DNA from: Panicum virgatum
Lineage: Eukaryota > Streptophyta > Magnoliopsida > Poales > Poaceae
Reading direction: 5' to 3'
Assembly: GCF_016808335.1 (NCBI RefSeq)
Contig: NC_053149.1
Span: 37,898,118-37,962,117, forward strand
Length of the DNA stretch: 64,000 bases
A program made the position numbers and the translations under genes. The notes under the pieces are model-generated. The model was not told the origin of the DNA. It was given only the letters and a program-made list of their open reading frames with translations, and did not search any database. Shown in pieces: positions 23,401 through 35,039 of this stretch. Position 1 is the first letter of the stretch, and each line of letters starts with the position of its first letter.

Positions 23401-23695
23401 TTGGCAGGAGCAGAGTAATAACGAAGAGTCTTCTAAGCCATGGAGTTGGAAGTGGATGCCACACTAATGACTGGTTTTGATGCCGAGAGTGTACGCTGAG
23501 GAGGTACGACACGAGGTCGAACTCTTCTTAACAACGACTCTCGATTCTGGATGAAGTTTTGCTGCAAATAAAAACCGGTCATACACTACCCTATTTTCTT
23601 CACAACAAAGGAGAAAACAAGCCAAGTTAGCCTGTTTAGCAAATGAATATCCATTTTCCTTTTGTTCGTGACCTTGCCTACACAATTAACCTATG

Positions 23696-23716
23696 CCTTC
23701 CCCAGCAACTATGCCA
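23696..23716 (-). other. Primer binding site of element E, decayed
   Basis: The minus strand reads TGGCATAGTTGCTGGGGAAG, a variant of the Athila-type TGGCGCCGTTGCC site, nine bases inside the 5' LTR. Confidence 0.65.
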
Positions 23717-23725
23717 AAAAATGCT

Positions 23726-25286
23726 TGTTGGTATTTTGTAACGTCTACTACTTCAGATACATGATCGTTCATCCTTATTCCTGTAACGGCATCAGAAATG
23801 CTCGGCATCGGCGCCAACAATGCATCAACATTTCATATAGCAATTACTAGAAACCAAACTATCATGAAGCATGATCCATTCCGCAAGCGGACAGAATTAC
23901 CGGTGTAGCATTTTACCCAGAGAAAATTCAGCAGGGAAGGCGGCGACTAAGTTGTGTAGGTAGGCAAAATGAACTAATCTCAATGAAATATTCAAATGCA
24001 TAAACATGGGTGAGATAAATATGGATGAAGGTAGTGTGACACACAAGTGAACTCAGCTCTGATAAAAAATAAAAAGAGGCAGGGAGCTAGGTAGAAGTTA
24101 GTTAATCAGGTCTCTCTAATGTTCTTATAGCATTGATACAGTTTACTAGCACTTTATACTTTGCACAAGTTATGGTTAGCCTCTATCTAGTTATTTCTAA
24201 TACAAGGGAGAACTGTGCAAATGGTAGGCAGATATGATTGTCTAGCTACCACAGCATTTTATAACACTCCTACCCACCTAACTGAACGTGGAGGATTATG
24301 ATGGAACTAAATAGGGCCGTCACCACTTGTAGGCTACTTCTACATACCGTGGGAAAGGGCAACATCTAGCAACACTTAACTAACCCAGACACTATGTCTA
24401 CACTAGTAAGCGATACTATAGTATCCCGCGCAGAGCCCCCACCCTTCGGATAGACAAACATCATACTAGAGCAAACATTTGAATACTGGAGCATGTAAAA
24501 GTTATCTAGAACTAAGTCTCTAACCAGGCAAAGCATATAGTAACAAAGCAAACTAATCATGAATTCAATGTCTGACACTGCTGGGTATAAATCATGCAAA
24601 TATAAATGACTGTAAGATAAGTCAATTACATACGACCTAACATTACAAAAGAGAACTAGTAGCGAACCCATACCTATTCTCCGAAGCATGTCCGGGAACT
24701 AGATAACTACTTCATCTAAACTCCACTAGCCTAGAGTTACACAAGAGAGTGGTTGAGCTAGAGCTTCAACTTAGTGTGTCTCAGTTTTACCCCCCCTCAT
24801 ATTTATAGAGGGTGCAAATAGGGTGTCTTCTGCAGGTTTACAGTAGCCCGGACTCTTGGAACCGACTTAGGGAAGACACAAGGAAGCTTCCTACACAGAA
24901 GGTAAGACGATGGAGCTGTGGGCCAGTAGGCCGACCAGGGTGGTCAGCCAACTGCCCAGTGGGTCCCACCAACCTCCTGTTGCTCTAGGGGGCCGCCACA
25001 TGTTCCCTTGTTACTGTTCCACATGCCTGGGTTTGAGAAATGTCGGTTTGGTACTGAATGTGGCCCCTTGATCCATTTGAGCCTCAATTCTGCGCTGTGA
25101 TTGATAGATAATTCTTCCCGTGGATCATAAGGTGCTCAAAACATGAATTTTAGCTCCTTTTCCAACATTGCATAATTTCTAAGAGTATAGTGGGTTTTGG
25201 CTTTATTTAAGATAAATATGCATGTAAAACACTCTTAAATATTTCTGATTAAATTGATGCTTGAAATTGGACTCTAACAAGCGTCA
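23726..25286 (-). repeat. 5' LTR of element E (1561 bp)
   Basis: The plus strand runs from TGTTGGTATTTTG to AACAAGCGTCA. It pairs with 18480-20045. The minus-strand primer site lies next to its left end, which makes it the 5' LTR of a minus-strand element. Confidence 0.8.
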
Positions 25287-25387
25287 CCATTGCATCCCAT
25301 CCCAGGTTTTGTAAAACACTTATTGGTCCATGATGTCACGACTTCTTGAATGAAGTAACAGGCTTTCCTAGCAAAAAAAAAAGAGAT

Positions 25388-25862
25388 AAAAAGTTCAGTA
25401 ACTCCCTTTGAGTATAGTCAAAGTCTAAATAACCCCCCTAAACTATAATTTGGTTCAATTTACCTCCATCTTTTTTATTTCTCCATACATAAATTGAATA
25501 TCAATTTCAAATTTTATAGGGTAGTAGTGGACATCACAATGCATATTAAAAACATTTGTTATAATTTTTTCATCGCTATTTTTCATATAATTTTGTACTC
25601 CAATGATTAATTTATTATTAAATATCCTAACCTATCAAAATAACGATAATAATTGTGATTTATTTTTTTAAGATGTGTTATGGTGTGTACTATCATATTG
25701 TAGAATTTCAACTTAAAACTCCATCTATGCATGGAGAAATGAAGAACATAAAATTATTTTAGGGGGTAATTTGAACCAAAAAGTATAGTTTCTAGTGTAA
25801 AATGAACCAAATGATGATATTTTAGGGGGCTATAGTTCAAGAGAGTAATTTAGACTTTTTCC
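25388..25862. mobile_element. Foldback MITE-like element (about 475 bp)
   Basis: The left arm (aaaaagttcagtaactccc, aagtctaaat, cccctaaact, atttggttcaattta) matches the reverse complement of the right arm (aaaaagtctaaattactc, ccccctaaaat, catttggttcatttta). The pairing continues inwards through tttctccatacat versus tttctccatgcat, so nearly the whole element folds on itself. No coding capacity is seen. The superfamily is not determined. Confidence 0.65.
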
Positions 25863-26021
25863 AACAACAAAAAAAGGATCATGCAAAACAGTAACCTGCC
25901 CAGCGGGTCTCCATCTCCACTTAACTTTGCTAATGCCTTGTGAGAGTGACCATATCGAAGGTTAGATGTTTTGACTTTTGTGAGAGTTTCTAGGCGAGAG
26001 GGTCATCTTGTTTCATCTATC
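25863..26021. other. Short unassigned spacer
   Basis: About 160 bases between two inverted-repeat elements; no gene seen. Confidence 0.4.
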
Positions 26022-26342
26022 TATACTACTAGTGGAGATGCACGTACCACATATAGGTATTTTAAAAAATTAAATCCTAACAAGAATTTTATATTTATAA
26101 AGATCCAAATCAAGCGATGGATCAAATGGAGAAAAGATTGGGAGCCGATAAATCAGGACTGAAATTGAGCGCCGCCGCTAGTCGTGTTCACTGTTCACGA
26201 TGGATTATGCAATTGGATAAATCCTGACGAGTCACCAGAACAAATTATCGACAACAAAAGAAAGAACAAGAGATCAAATTAGAATAATAATTAAAACAAA
26301 TTAGTAAAAGAAGAAGAAATTCAATGAAAAAACCTTGGATTC

Positions 26343-26792
26343 GTGGGCCAGCGTGCTGGTCCCTGCTCTCGCCATTGCCGAGTCTGGATTCCAAGTCGTT
26401 GTCTTGATGCTGCTTCTACGGTGGCGACGGTGGAGACGGCGTCGCGCCGCCGCAGCCCAGCAGCCGGCCTAGGGCGCCTACCCTGCCACCTCCACGACGG
26501 CCACGACTCCGGCGATGGGCCTTGGAATAACTGCGGCGTCTGCGCCGGCACCGCCGCCATTGGTTTCCACGCCACGTGCGCCTTCCATGGCCGCGAGCAC
26601 AGGAGGGAGGTCGTGGCGCTCTTTCCCGAAGCGGGGACCCTCTGCGTGGTTGAGGATGTGGAGAAGGAGGCGTTGCGCGGTGCGGCGCGGTGGGCGTTTG
26701 CTACTTCATTGACGGCGAGGAGGACCCCGAGGGGGACTCGGTGGATATGGTGCATGGTTAATAGGAAGGTTTTGACACTAATTACCAAATAA
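26343..26792 (+). pseudogene. Captured host-like coding fragment inside the inverted-repeat element
   Basis: A GC-rich 450-bp open stretch contrasts with its AT-rich surroundings. It encodes DGPWNNCGVCAGTAAIGFHA and EVVALFPEAGTLCVVEDVEK, which look like real protein sequence, but I do not recognise the family. There is no promoter or clear start. Gene-fragment capture by non-autonomous DNA elements is common in grasses. A second piece on the minus strand at about 27225-27330 has an exon-like form, with a CAG acceptor and an ACAG|GTAAG donor. Confidence 0.4.
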
Positions 26793-26849
26793 TAGAAGGC
26801 AAGGCTGATAGTTTGTCCAACGAGACATGTATTTTTTGTTTCACGTCCA

Positions 26850-26851
<2 letters not shown>

Positions 26852-26920
<69 letters not shown>
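26852..26920. repeat. TA microsatellite
   Basis: About 34 uninterrupted TA dinucleotides. Confidence 0.95.
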
Positions 26921-26922
<2 letters not shown>

Positions 26923-27340
26923 CATACAATATTTATTTCCCTTGATCAGAGAATACACAATTGATTTCCATCTATAATAGTATCCATAATGTAAATATCT
27001 TTAGTGGAAAGCTACATAATTTGATTCGATATATAGTGATTTATATGATCTTCTTTTACAGAAAAGCATCATGTGATTATATTCCTACCGTGTAAAGTCA
27101 TGTGTATATTTAGAGAGATGCAAGGAAAATTCCGCACTCCTTCCATTCTTTCCTCTCCATTCTAGTCATTAGCTTTTCCGACTCACCATATTTTCTCCTA
27201 AGTCGACTACAAGCCTCACTGTCCAATGATGCGACTTACCTGTGGATCCAAGCAGCAGCATCATCGGCCATATTGATGTGCTGGACGTACTCAACTTCTC
27301 ATTGATGTGCAGGCCCTGGGCATCGATCTGCAAGAAAAGT

Positions 27341-27560
27341 AATATGCATGCTAAGGTTACACAAAGAAAGTAATTAATCAATTCTAAGTGAATAAAGAAA
27401 GTAAATAGAGAAATTTTAGGAAAAAATAATATACATGCTAAGATTACAAAAGGAAAGTGATTAATCAATTCTAAGTGAATAAGGAAAGTAAATAGAGGAA
27501 TTTTAGAAAAAAAATAATATGCATGAAAATGTTATACAAGGAAAGTAATAAGTGGGTACA
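27341..27560. repeat. Tandem repeat of 87-88 bp, about 2.4 copies
   Basis: The phrase aatatgcatgctaag and its variants start at 27341, 27428 and 27516. Each copy is followed by attaatcaattctaagtg and gtaaatagag, with the last copy partial. Confidence 0.75.
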
Positions 27561-28009
27561 AAGGTGGGTAAACAAAAGTGCTTGGTGTAAAAAGTATTAA
27601 CATTTTAGCGGAAACATTTTATAAACGTCAAAACCATGGGTCTCCACCTGTCAAACCTCTCGCGCTGATAAGTGGGGCCTCTGTGAGGAGTAAGGTGGGC
27701 CTAATCTTAGTGAGAAAGGGTTTCAATTCTTTCATCCTTTATAGTATAGATTTCATCCTTTATAGTATAGATAAAAGTTGAAACAACTGAAACCATTTTT
27801 CACCAAGATACTGTACGTTTGTACCCCTCACGGTGGTCCCACTTGTAAGATCTAGAGATTTGACGAAAGAGGGTGATTACCCAATTTTTGAAGAAAAATG
27901 ATTCTACCAAAATCCTAATTCTTTTTACACCGAGCATTTATCTACCCACCTCTTGTACCTATATATTACTTTCCTTTGGCACATTTCACTTTTCTTTGCA
28001 CGTGTATTC

Positions 28010-28290
28010 ACCCATAATTCGCATCATTATTTATTTTGGAAGGTTAATAATTGACATCATTGTTTTATGGAAGGACCCATAATTTGCGTCATTATTTTAA
28101 TTGGAAGAATAATAATTGACACCATTATTTTATGAAAGGAAAAAATATGTATTATTTTTGGAAGAAGAATAAATAACATCATGCATTCACCCATAAATCA
28201 CGTCATTATATGTTTTGGAAGGATAATAATTTTAGGAAGGAAAAGAAATACGTGTATTATCTTTGAAGAAAAATAAATAACATCGTTGCT
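28010..28290. repeat. Degenerate repeats of about 65-75 bp in the right arm of the inverted-repeat element
   Basis: The phrases cccataattcgcatcatta, cccataatttgcgtcatta and cccataaatcacgtcatta recur, each followed by a ggaag...aataataattg stretch. Confidence 0.55.
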
Positions 28291-28346
28291 TGGTGGAATG
28301 AAAATTAAATACGTGCTTGTGGCACATACATCTCCACTAGTTATAT

Positions 28347-28644
28347 TACAAGATTGAATACTTTGTCTTTCTGCAATGGCACAAAAATATTTTCTTGAGT
28401 TTTCAGTTTCTCAATATCACAACGGAAAAGGAATACAGGACATATCATTCATTCTCGCATTGGACTCAAACCACACTCAGCTGTAATCAGCCGGATGAAC
28501 TATACACCTTCACCAGTACTTCACCCGTTCACCATTATACAACAGATTACACTATATTAATCGACCTATAGGAATATACATATTGCAGCTACCAGCGGAA
28601 GATGTAATTCAATAAGTAATGTACACGTCTGAACAGAACTAGTC
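28347..28644 (-). other. 3' flank and probable 3' UTR of PPH1
   Basis: About 300 bases between the PPH1 stop codon and the inverted-repeat element. The DNA element ends so close to the gene that the poly(A) site probably lies within this short interval. Confidence 0.45.
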
Positions 28645-31600
28645 CTACTGTAATGTAAGCAGCGATGAGAACCAAATTCCTACTGCGACAACCCCTACAG
28701 TCACAACTGCTTGACTTAGTTCCAAGAACAAGTTTGGCCTTTCCACGGGCAACGCCTTCCAGTTTGTCCTCCTGCCATTAATTTGTAGGAACTATTAAGT
28801 AAACTTTGCAATTGATGCAGGATTAGAAGCATGCATACAGCAAACAAAACTATCAATTAAGAGTTTTTCAAATTAGTACCCCAAGTCAGCTATGACTATG
28901 CTAATATTGTCTTGTGACCGTTCATCCTGCAATTAAGATAATAGGAAAAAATTAGAACGGTGTTTTAGATTCTGGAATAAACACCAAACTGTACTCAAAT
29001 TAGCTTTATGTGATATAAAAGGAAGGACAGCAGAAAAGATGAATGTGGAAAGCATCATACCAGAGCTTTCTGACCAAGTGCCTCACAGGCCAACTGCACA
29101 AACCAAATAGCAATAACTGAAATTACAGAATCAGTTGCAAAAGGAACATAGTGACTTTTGGGTTTTGAGCACGGATAAACTGAATACCTGGACATCACCA
29201 TGTTGACGTAGTTGATCTCGGACAAATGCTACAGCTTCAGAGCTACAAAAGGCAATCAGTTTACATGTTAGAACATCTAAATTTGAATAGTGAATTACAA
29301 TGTTTTGAAACATTGGAAGACTACGTAAAAATGAAAGATACTTGGATAGACCTTTTCATGTAATCCCAAAGACCATCAGTTGCTAGTATAAGAAATTCCA
29401 CATCCGGTCCAAGCTCAACCAGAGATACATCAGGTGACGAGATTATTATATCCTCTTTAAATTTTATTCTGCAGAGAAAGAGCTTCAATGGCATTAGAAG
29501 CGTCATATACCCTAAAGCTTGTCTTTTACCAAGCGTACCAACAGTCTCATTGTCTAAAATTTTTAAGTTGTACAATTAAAGTTTTCTTTTTCCATCCTCT
29601 CTTTCACCTAGAAATCTGGCCGGCACCACCAAAAATGCCAACGCCCAAAAGACACAAGTATATGTTGGATATTCATCACCTGATGATGACCTAATTTGCA
29701 ATGAGCATGAAGGAATGACTCTGGTTACCATGGTTTAGACAAATGAACAAGAGTTGCAAATAGATTACTTTTCAAATAGCTTCAAGTAACTTGTGTTTCA
29801 AGAAAAAGAACTCAACTTCCTCAAACTAGCAAACTTTTGGGATGCTACAAACATAGAGTTACTGTGGTTTTCTAGTGGAAGTGATTATTTTATTTGTCAC
29901 GTGCAATGGTACACTTGCTAATACACGGTTTTATAAAACTAACCATGAAAATTGGCTATTCAATAACCTTCAAACACGCATTTGAGCTTTGAAAGTCATT
30001 GCATGCTGGAGATGCATCTGACCTTAAGAATTTCTAAATAAAAGATGGGCATTTTACAAATATTCATCGAGTAAAAGCTTCGAGCGCTTTACCGTGAGAT
30101 GAACTTTTCAGTCCACCTTCCTTCTTTAACTCCTTTCACTAGCATCCTGTATAAAAACATAACAGAATGTCAAAGACTAAAGAGTTATTATTGAGAAATA
30201 ACATGGTGAAAGGAGTACATATGCATGTATAAAGAGATAAGAGTACAAGGGACGAACTCATCCTTTCGTGTCTTAAATCTTATGTCCCCAAAAGCACGAG
30301 ATACAGAAATGTCTCCACATATGCGCCCATCAACAATCTACAGAAAATATTTCAATTTTGTAAAAACAAGAGTCAGCATAACAGTGAGTTCGACACAGTA
30401 ACAGCAATACACAAGCAATTCAGCATACTGTTGACTCTAATGCCTAAAAACTGCTTAATTTTGCAACTACATATTTTTCCAAAACCATGTACGAATCCGG
30501 CCTTCAGAAACATAGTACAGCTATGGCAATTACCATGACATTTTTTTAGTTTGCATGAAGAACACCAACGAATCAGTATTCAGTAGGATTGAACTAATGA
30601 TTAGACTAGAATGTGAGTGTAGAATGTACTACTATCAATATAATGAGTTATATCGTTTTAATAGATTAGCTATGTTGTTAATCACAATAGATGCAACAGA
30701 AATTACTTCAAACTTGTGGCATTTCCTGTTTGTTAGCATTGTGGCACAACCGTTATTGACACAGTTTCTTGCCAAAATTTCACCATGTACCTCGTCAAAC
30801 ACAAAAGCCAAAAGGCGTGGCAACAAACCAAGCAGCCAAATGCAATTGATATGCTATAGATCTCGCATAATTTGTTATCTTTGCTGTTAGATAATGGAAG
30901 AAAGTCACCTCTGCATCAATTTATTATCGTCGTTCCCCTATACATGGAAAATGAGTTGAAACCTGAGGGGGAAAGGAAAATGTTCTGCTTTGCATATGAG
31001 ACAAGTAGCAAGGAGTAAAGGATAAGATTTTGAAACCACACTAATAGTAACAGAGTCATGAAGTTTATGAAGCTACCAATACAGTAGTCTAAGGGCAATC
31101 TAGGAGATGCAGCAGAACTCTGGCAGAGAGAGAACACACCCATCCACCTGCTGCCCTGATCCTTTTGACCTCTTCAAGTGATGTTTTGTTGTTCCCATAC
31201 GGTCGATGAGAGCTCGTCAAAGCTTCAGGTCTTCCACCGCGCGATATCATCTGCTAATCAAGATCCAAAACTTTGCCATAAGCAACAATTTCAGTCATAT
31301 TTTACTTGCTAGGCATAACAACGAGGTGATACTAGACAGGCAAAGAGAAATGTCAGTACCAGGCAAGAGTCCCCAATGTGCGAAACAACAAGGACATCGT
31401 TCCTGAGAAACATGGCAGTAGCCGTGGCGCCAGAGTCGTCGTCCTTGTCCATTTGCTCAAGCCTGGAGGAAGGAAGCGGCATGACTTGTAGAAGTATAAA
31501 ATAAGCACCATAGAGTAAAAGGCTGAAGAAGGCAATACAAATCGAGAGGTCAAATCCTACAAACTACTAAGGCTGACCAGGTGGAGAGCTTCGCGTCGAC

Positions 31601-32110
31601 TGCGGCGAAGGCACGCTGGATGGAGGCCGTGATGGCCTCGAGATTCTTGGTGCTGAGCACCGCGCCGCCGTCCAGCGCGGCCGCGCACTCCTTGTACAGC
31701 TCGTCCCTGAACCGCCACGAACGTGAGCAGAGCAGCCGGGAGTAAACTGCATGTAATTGAGGCCCATTTTTCTATATAAGAAAAAAATTAATAACGCAGT
31801 GGGTTGGAGCGTACCTGAGGAACTGGACAGCGGAGAAGCCGGCGTGGCCGTCCAAGACGGCGGCGAAGGAGAAGCCGTCGAGGAGGGAGCCCGTGCGGAG
31901 CACGACCTCGTCCTCCATCTCGTCGCGGGCGCCCTGCAGCTTGGCGCTGCCCCACCGGATAGCCTCCAGCTCCGAGGACGGGGGGCCCGCGGCCGCCACG
32001 CCGCCCGCCGCCGTCGCCTGGCACCGCGCGCCGCGGCCGCAGCACCGAATCCCGCCGGCGGTGAAGGCGGAGGGCGGCAGCCGCGGCACGTGCGGGCTCA
32101 GCAGCGCCAT
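28645..32110 (-). CDS. PPH1: Chloroplast thylakoid type 2C protein phosphatase PPH1/TAP38 (LHCII phosphatase), 11 exons
   Basis: Exons on the minus strand are 31815-32110, 31578-31706, 31360-31462, 31140-31250, 30258-30337, 30093-30146, 29352-29468, 29188-29242, 29061-29093, 28880-28926 and 28645-28771. They sum to 1152 nt, or 383 residues plus stop, and all introns are GT-AG. The first 45 or so residues are Arg/Ala/Ser-rich with few acidic residues, as in a chloroplast transit peptide. PP2C motifs are in order: RDEMED (62-67), DGHAG (87-91), GDSC (172-175), [15 protein letters not shown] (217-231), DGLWDYM (289-295) and RSQDN (329-333). Metal-binding aspartates 87, 289 and 332 are present. 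A hydrophobic C-terminal helix (about 363-382) fits the thylakoid anchor. In Arabidopsis this enzyme (388 residues) reverses STN7 phosphorylation of LHCII in state transitions. The start at 32110 gives MALLSPH, the start I recall for the Arabidopsis protein. No break was found, so it is likely functional. Confidence 0.93.
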
Positions 32111-32696
32111 TTTCCGATTTGATCGTGCACGGAGGCTGGAGCCGGGGAGGGAGGGATAAGAGGCGAGCGGCACCGCACACGAAATCGTGCGTCTGAGGCG
32201 GAGGCTGCCCCCGTGGGTCTGCCGCGTCACGTCGCTCGCTGCTAGTCACTCGCTCTCTGCTTCGACCAAAACACTCGCAGTCCACACTCCACACCCAGCG
32301 TCGGAATTGGAGAGTATACGGGCACTACGTTCCTGCATACACGCATCGGCATCTCATCTAGCAATTCATCTCGTATGGATTACCTTTATCTTCTCAACAC
32401 GAAGTTCATTACAGCCAGATCCACATGGTACGTCTAACAGTTTGCGAGTACCTCGTGCTGATTTGTTGTAAAAGAAAAGTACTACTGGTTGGTTGCTATG
32501 TGCTACCTAATAATAATTTGGTATGAGAGTAAAACACTGCTGACTGGTTAGCCGACAAACCAGCTGAACAGAGCGAGTAAAGGTTGTGATAGATTGAACC
32601 AGTACTCATGTCGTACCATATAGTTTAGAAAAAAAAGTCTATTTTCCCTTCATTAACTATTGAAAAAGTCTAATTTTCTCCCTCGACTATAAAACA
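32111..32696 (-). promoter_or_regulatory. Short upstream region of PPH1, bounded by the LTR of element F
   Basis: Only 586 bases separate the PPH1 start codon from the LTR at 32697. The part nearest the gene is GC-rich and likely includes the 5' UTR; an open frame continues upstream of the ATG to 32230. The outer part, about 32630-32696, resembles the end of a MITE (aaaaagtctaattttctccc). No clear TATA box was found. Confidence 0.45.
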
Positions 32697-33352
32697 TGTG
32701 ACACTTCATGTGTCTAGTTGTGAAATTAAAGTTTAATGTGTGAACTGTGTGTTTATTATTGTTTAACAGTTAAAAACATTTAGTGCAAAAGTAGGGGTAT
32801 TTTGCTAATTATAAAAAAATTACAAGACCCTTTTTGCAAAAAGTTTTGACTTAGGGAGTAGTTTCAATTTTGTGAAGGGTTTTATTGTAAATGTGCTAGA
32901 AATCATTGCTTTGGCAGCTTTATTGCAATTCAGCCCATTTTTGTTGTGATTTTGCTATTAAAAGTATTTTTCCTTAATTAAATAAAGTTCATTGAATTCT
33001 TTAAAATATCTTCAAATCCTTCGATCTAGTGAAAATTTGCATAACATGAAAGTTGTAAATCTTGAAAAATTAAACAACTTTCATGTTAGGCATTTTTTCA
33101 TTTGAGCCCTAGATCAGTGGAAAATTTTTATTTATAGTTAAGCCCCTAAACTTTTTGCAAATCACAGTTAAGTTCTCCACTCCATCTCCTATCTCCAGCC
33201 TTGTCGGAGCTCTGGCGGCGGCGCCCCGCCGCCGGTTCCCTCGCCCACCGGCCGCCTGCGCCGTCGATTGGAGCGCCGCCAAGCCTCCCTGACTCCTCCT
33301 GGTCCCACTCCCCCTCTTGCTGGCGCCTCATCCTCTCTCCACGAAGCACCGC
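32697..33352 (+). repeat. 5' LTR of element F, first part
   Basis: It begins TGTGACACTTCATGTGTC and aligns with 55452-56107, for example aaagtttaatgtgtgaac and gtgcaaaagtaggggtatttt. It breaks off at 33352 where Sirevirus G starts. Relative to the 3' LTR, a segment of about 470 bp (about 56105-56575) is missing at the break. Confidence 0.85.
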
Positions 33353-35037
33353 TGTAAGCATCTAGGCCCTCAAGGTTTGTTTCGGTGATTAATGACAACC
33401 ATTATTGTGACTAATGAGTTTGTGCAGCTTAATAGATCATTATCGCTCATTTGGTCATATGTCAAAAGAGGCCCCTCAATTTCGTTATTCAAAAAGGCGA
33501 TCTCGGTATTCATCTCAAATATATAACAAGACTAAGGATCTTTCTAGTCCTAAGTGTCGTAAGGTTGAAAAGGACACTTAGGTTAGTATAGGTTTTATAG
33601 TTTTATAGTGATCGCACTATTAAGAGGGGTTAAGGTCAAGTAACTTGGGCATGGACATGGTCATTTGAAAATGGATGCACACTATGGTCACTCAGGTTTC
33701 TAGAAGTTCAAATAAGTGGTTTTCAACTTATATCTCAAGAATATTTGGATTTCACTCAAGACTCAAATCAGAAAAGGCAAAATCAGAAAAAGTCTATACA
33801 CCGGTTTAACCGACGATTCCACTTTTCTATACGTCGGTTAAACGCAGTCAGCAGAGTCTGGACAGGTTCTATACATCGGTTAAACCGATGTTGTTTGAAT
33901 TAACGTCGGTGCATTAGTCCAGAGTTGGTTTTTCCAGGGCATTTCAAGTTCAATACACCGGTTAAACCAACACTATTTGAAATGAGACGTCGGTGCAATT
34001 GACCAGTGAGATGGTTTTTCCAGGGATTTCAGAAGTTGTACTCACCGGTTAAACCGACGATGGATTTGAGTTAACGTCGGTGCAGTTGTCCAGAGACTTG
34101 GTTTTTCAGTTGATCAGTGGACAACTACACTCACCGGTTAAACCGATGATACGTCGGTTAATCTGCCCGAGTTGTAACGGCTAGTTTTCAGAATGGGCAG
34201 TTTACATTCATCGGTTAAACCGACGCAGGCTATTGGAGTATCGTCGGATTAACCGGCGATACGCAGTTTTCTGGCAGCTTTTCTCCAACAGCTCTATTCG
34301 TGTGAGCTGCCTATATATATACCCCTCCAATGGGTCATTTTGCACTCTCTTGACACCAGGCAACATTCATACACTCATATATTGTTGAGAGCCACCTTGA
34401 GCTTCATCATTCACATATTTGCTCATTCAATCATTCAAGGAGCAAGACTAAGGACTTGAGTAGAGAGAAGCTTGTGTGCACCCGTTCTTGGTGATCGGTT
34501 CTTGCTCAAGTGAAGACCCTAACTTGTTACTCTTGGTGATTGGCAGCACCTAGGCGATCTTGGTGATTGAAGGTGTTTCTTCCGGAGCTTGCCAACGATT
34601 GTGGGAGCCCGAAGAAGTTTGTACGTGGCTTGAGCTCCACCACGCCGGGAAGGTGAACGGAGACTCTTAGTGAGCGCCCTTGTCTCGGTGACTTGGGAGG
34701 TGACAAGACTCTTAGTGAGTGTCACAACGTGGATTAGGGGTGTGTGCCAACACATCGACACCACTGGAAAAAATCCGGTTGTCTCTTGCCCACTCTTTAC
34801 TTTCAAGCACTTACATTCATGCAATTATTCATGTGCTTGACCTTAGAGATCATAGCTTAGCTCTACCTTGCTTAGTTTCTTATCTAGTTGTATCTTCGTA
34901 AGCTTGTGTAGTTTGCTTAGCTAGCCGGTTGGTGAATTGAGCCTTACTAGTATTGCATAGGTTAAGGTTGCTTTACTTTGTTTTAGAAATTTGAAAAAGG
35001 CCCAATTCACCCCCCTCTTGGTCCATCGATCCTTACA
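33353..35037 (+). repeat. 5' LTR of Sirevirus G (1685 bp)
   Basis: It runs from TGTAAGCATCTAGGCCCTC to TCGATCCTTACA. Before the TATA stretch at about 34311-34322 (ctatatatatacccc) it carries about eight copies of a CCGGTTAAACCGA-type palindrome, at about 33800, 33830, 33871, 33955, 34043, 34132, 34210 and 34243. Confidence 0.95.
34311..34322 (+). promoter_or_regulatory. TATA region of the Sirevirus G LTR
   Basis: tatatatatacc about 60 bases downstream of the last palindromic repeat; the same sequence occurs at about 45466 in the 3' LTR. Confidence 0.6.
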
Positions 35038-35039
35038 AT

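Larger units (their letters stand above)
18480..25286 (-). mobile_element. Element E: complete but decayed Athila-like retrotransposon without polymerase, two LTRs
   Basis: The LTRs are at 18480-20045 (3') and 23726-25286 (5'). Between them, on the minus strand, are the primer site (23696-23716), gag (about 22500-23400), a linker (22158-22487) and protease (about 21685-22080). A gene-free 1.2-kb stretch follows, with a purine-rich tract next to the 3' LTR. No reverse transcriptase or integrase is present. The 5-bp flanks (ggaat left, ccatt right) do not match, so one end has mutated, been deleted or recombined. The LTRs differ at many positions, indicating an old insertion. Confidence 0.8.
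26022..28346. mobile_element. Inverted-repeat DNA element (about 2.3 kb) carrying host-like coding pieces and internal repeats
   Basis: The outer inverted repeats share ACTAGTGGAGATG followed by similar sequence ending GTATTT. The left arm starts at about 26022 and the right arm ends at about 28346. Inside, a second long imperfect inverted pair lies at about 27530-27690 and 27820-27990 (gtacaaaggtgggtaaac and ggtgtaaaaagtatta versus their complements). GC-rich coding-like sequence (26343-26792), a TA microsatellite and 87-bp tandem repeats fill the left half. No transposase is present, so it is non-autonomous. The superfamily is uncertain; a Mutator-like or foldback type is possible. Confidence 0.5.

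Noticed and set aside
18475..25291. Target duplication for element E
   Set aside because: The flanking pentamers ggaat and ccatt do not match, so I do not claim one.
26321..26929. Open frame with a long Tyr-Ile repeat on the minus strand
   Set aside because: It is the translation of the TA microsatellite at 26852-26920 joined to the antisense of a GC-rich fragment.
31788..32294. Longer alternative frames and upstream starts at the PPH1 first exon
   Set aside because: The frame starting at 32294 is a different frame without PP2C motifs. The in-frame extension to 32230 lacks transit-peptide logic, and the ATG at 32110 gives the start expected for the family.
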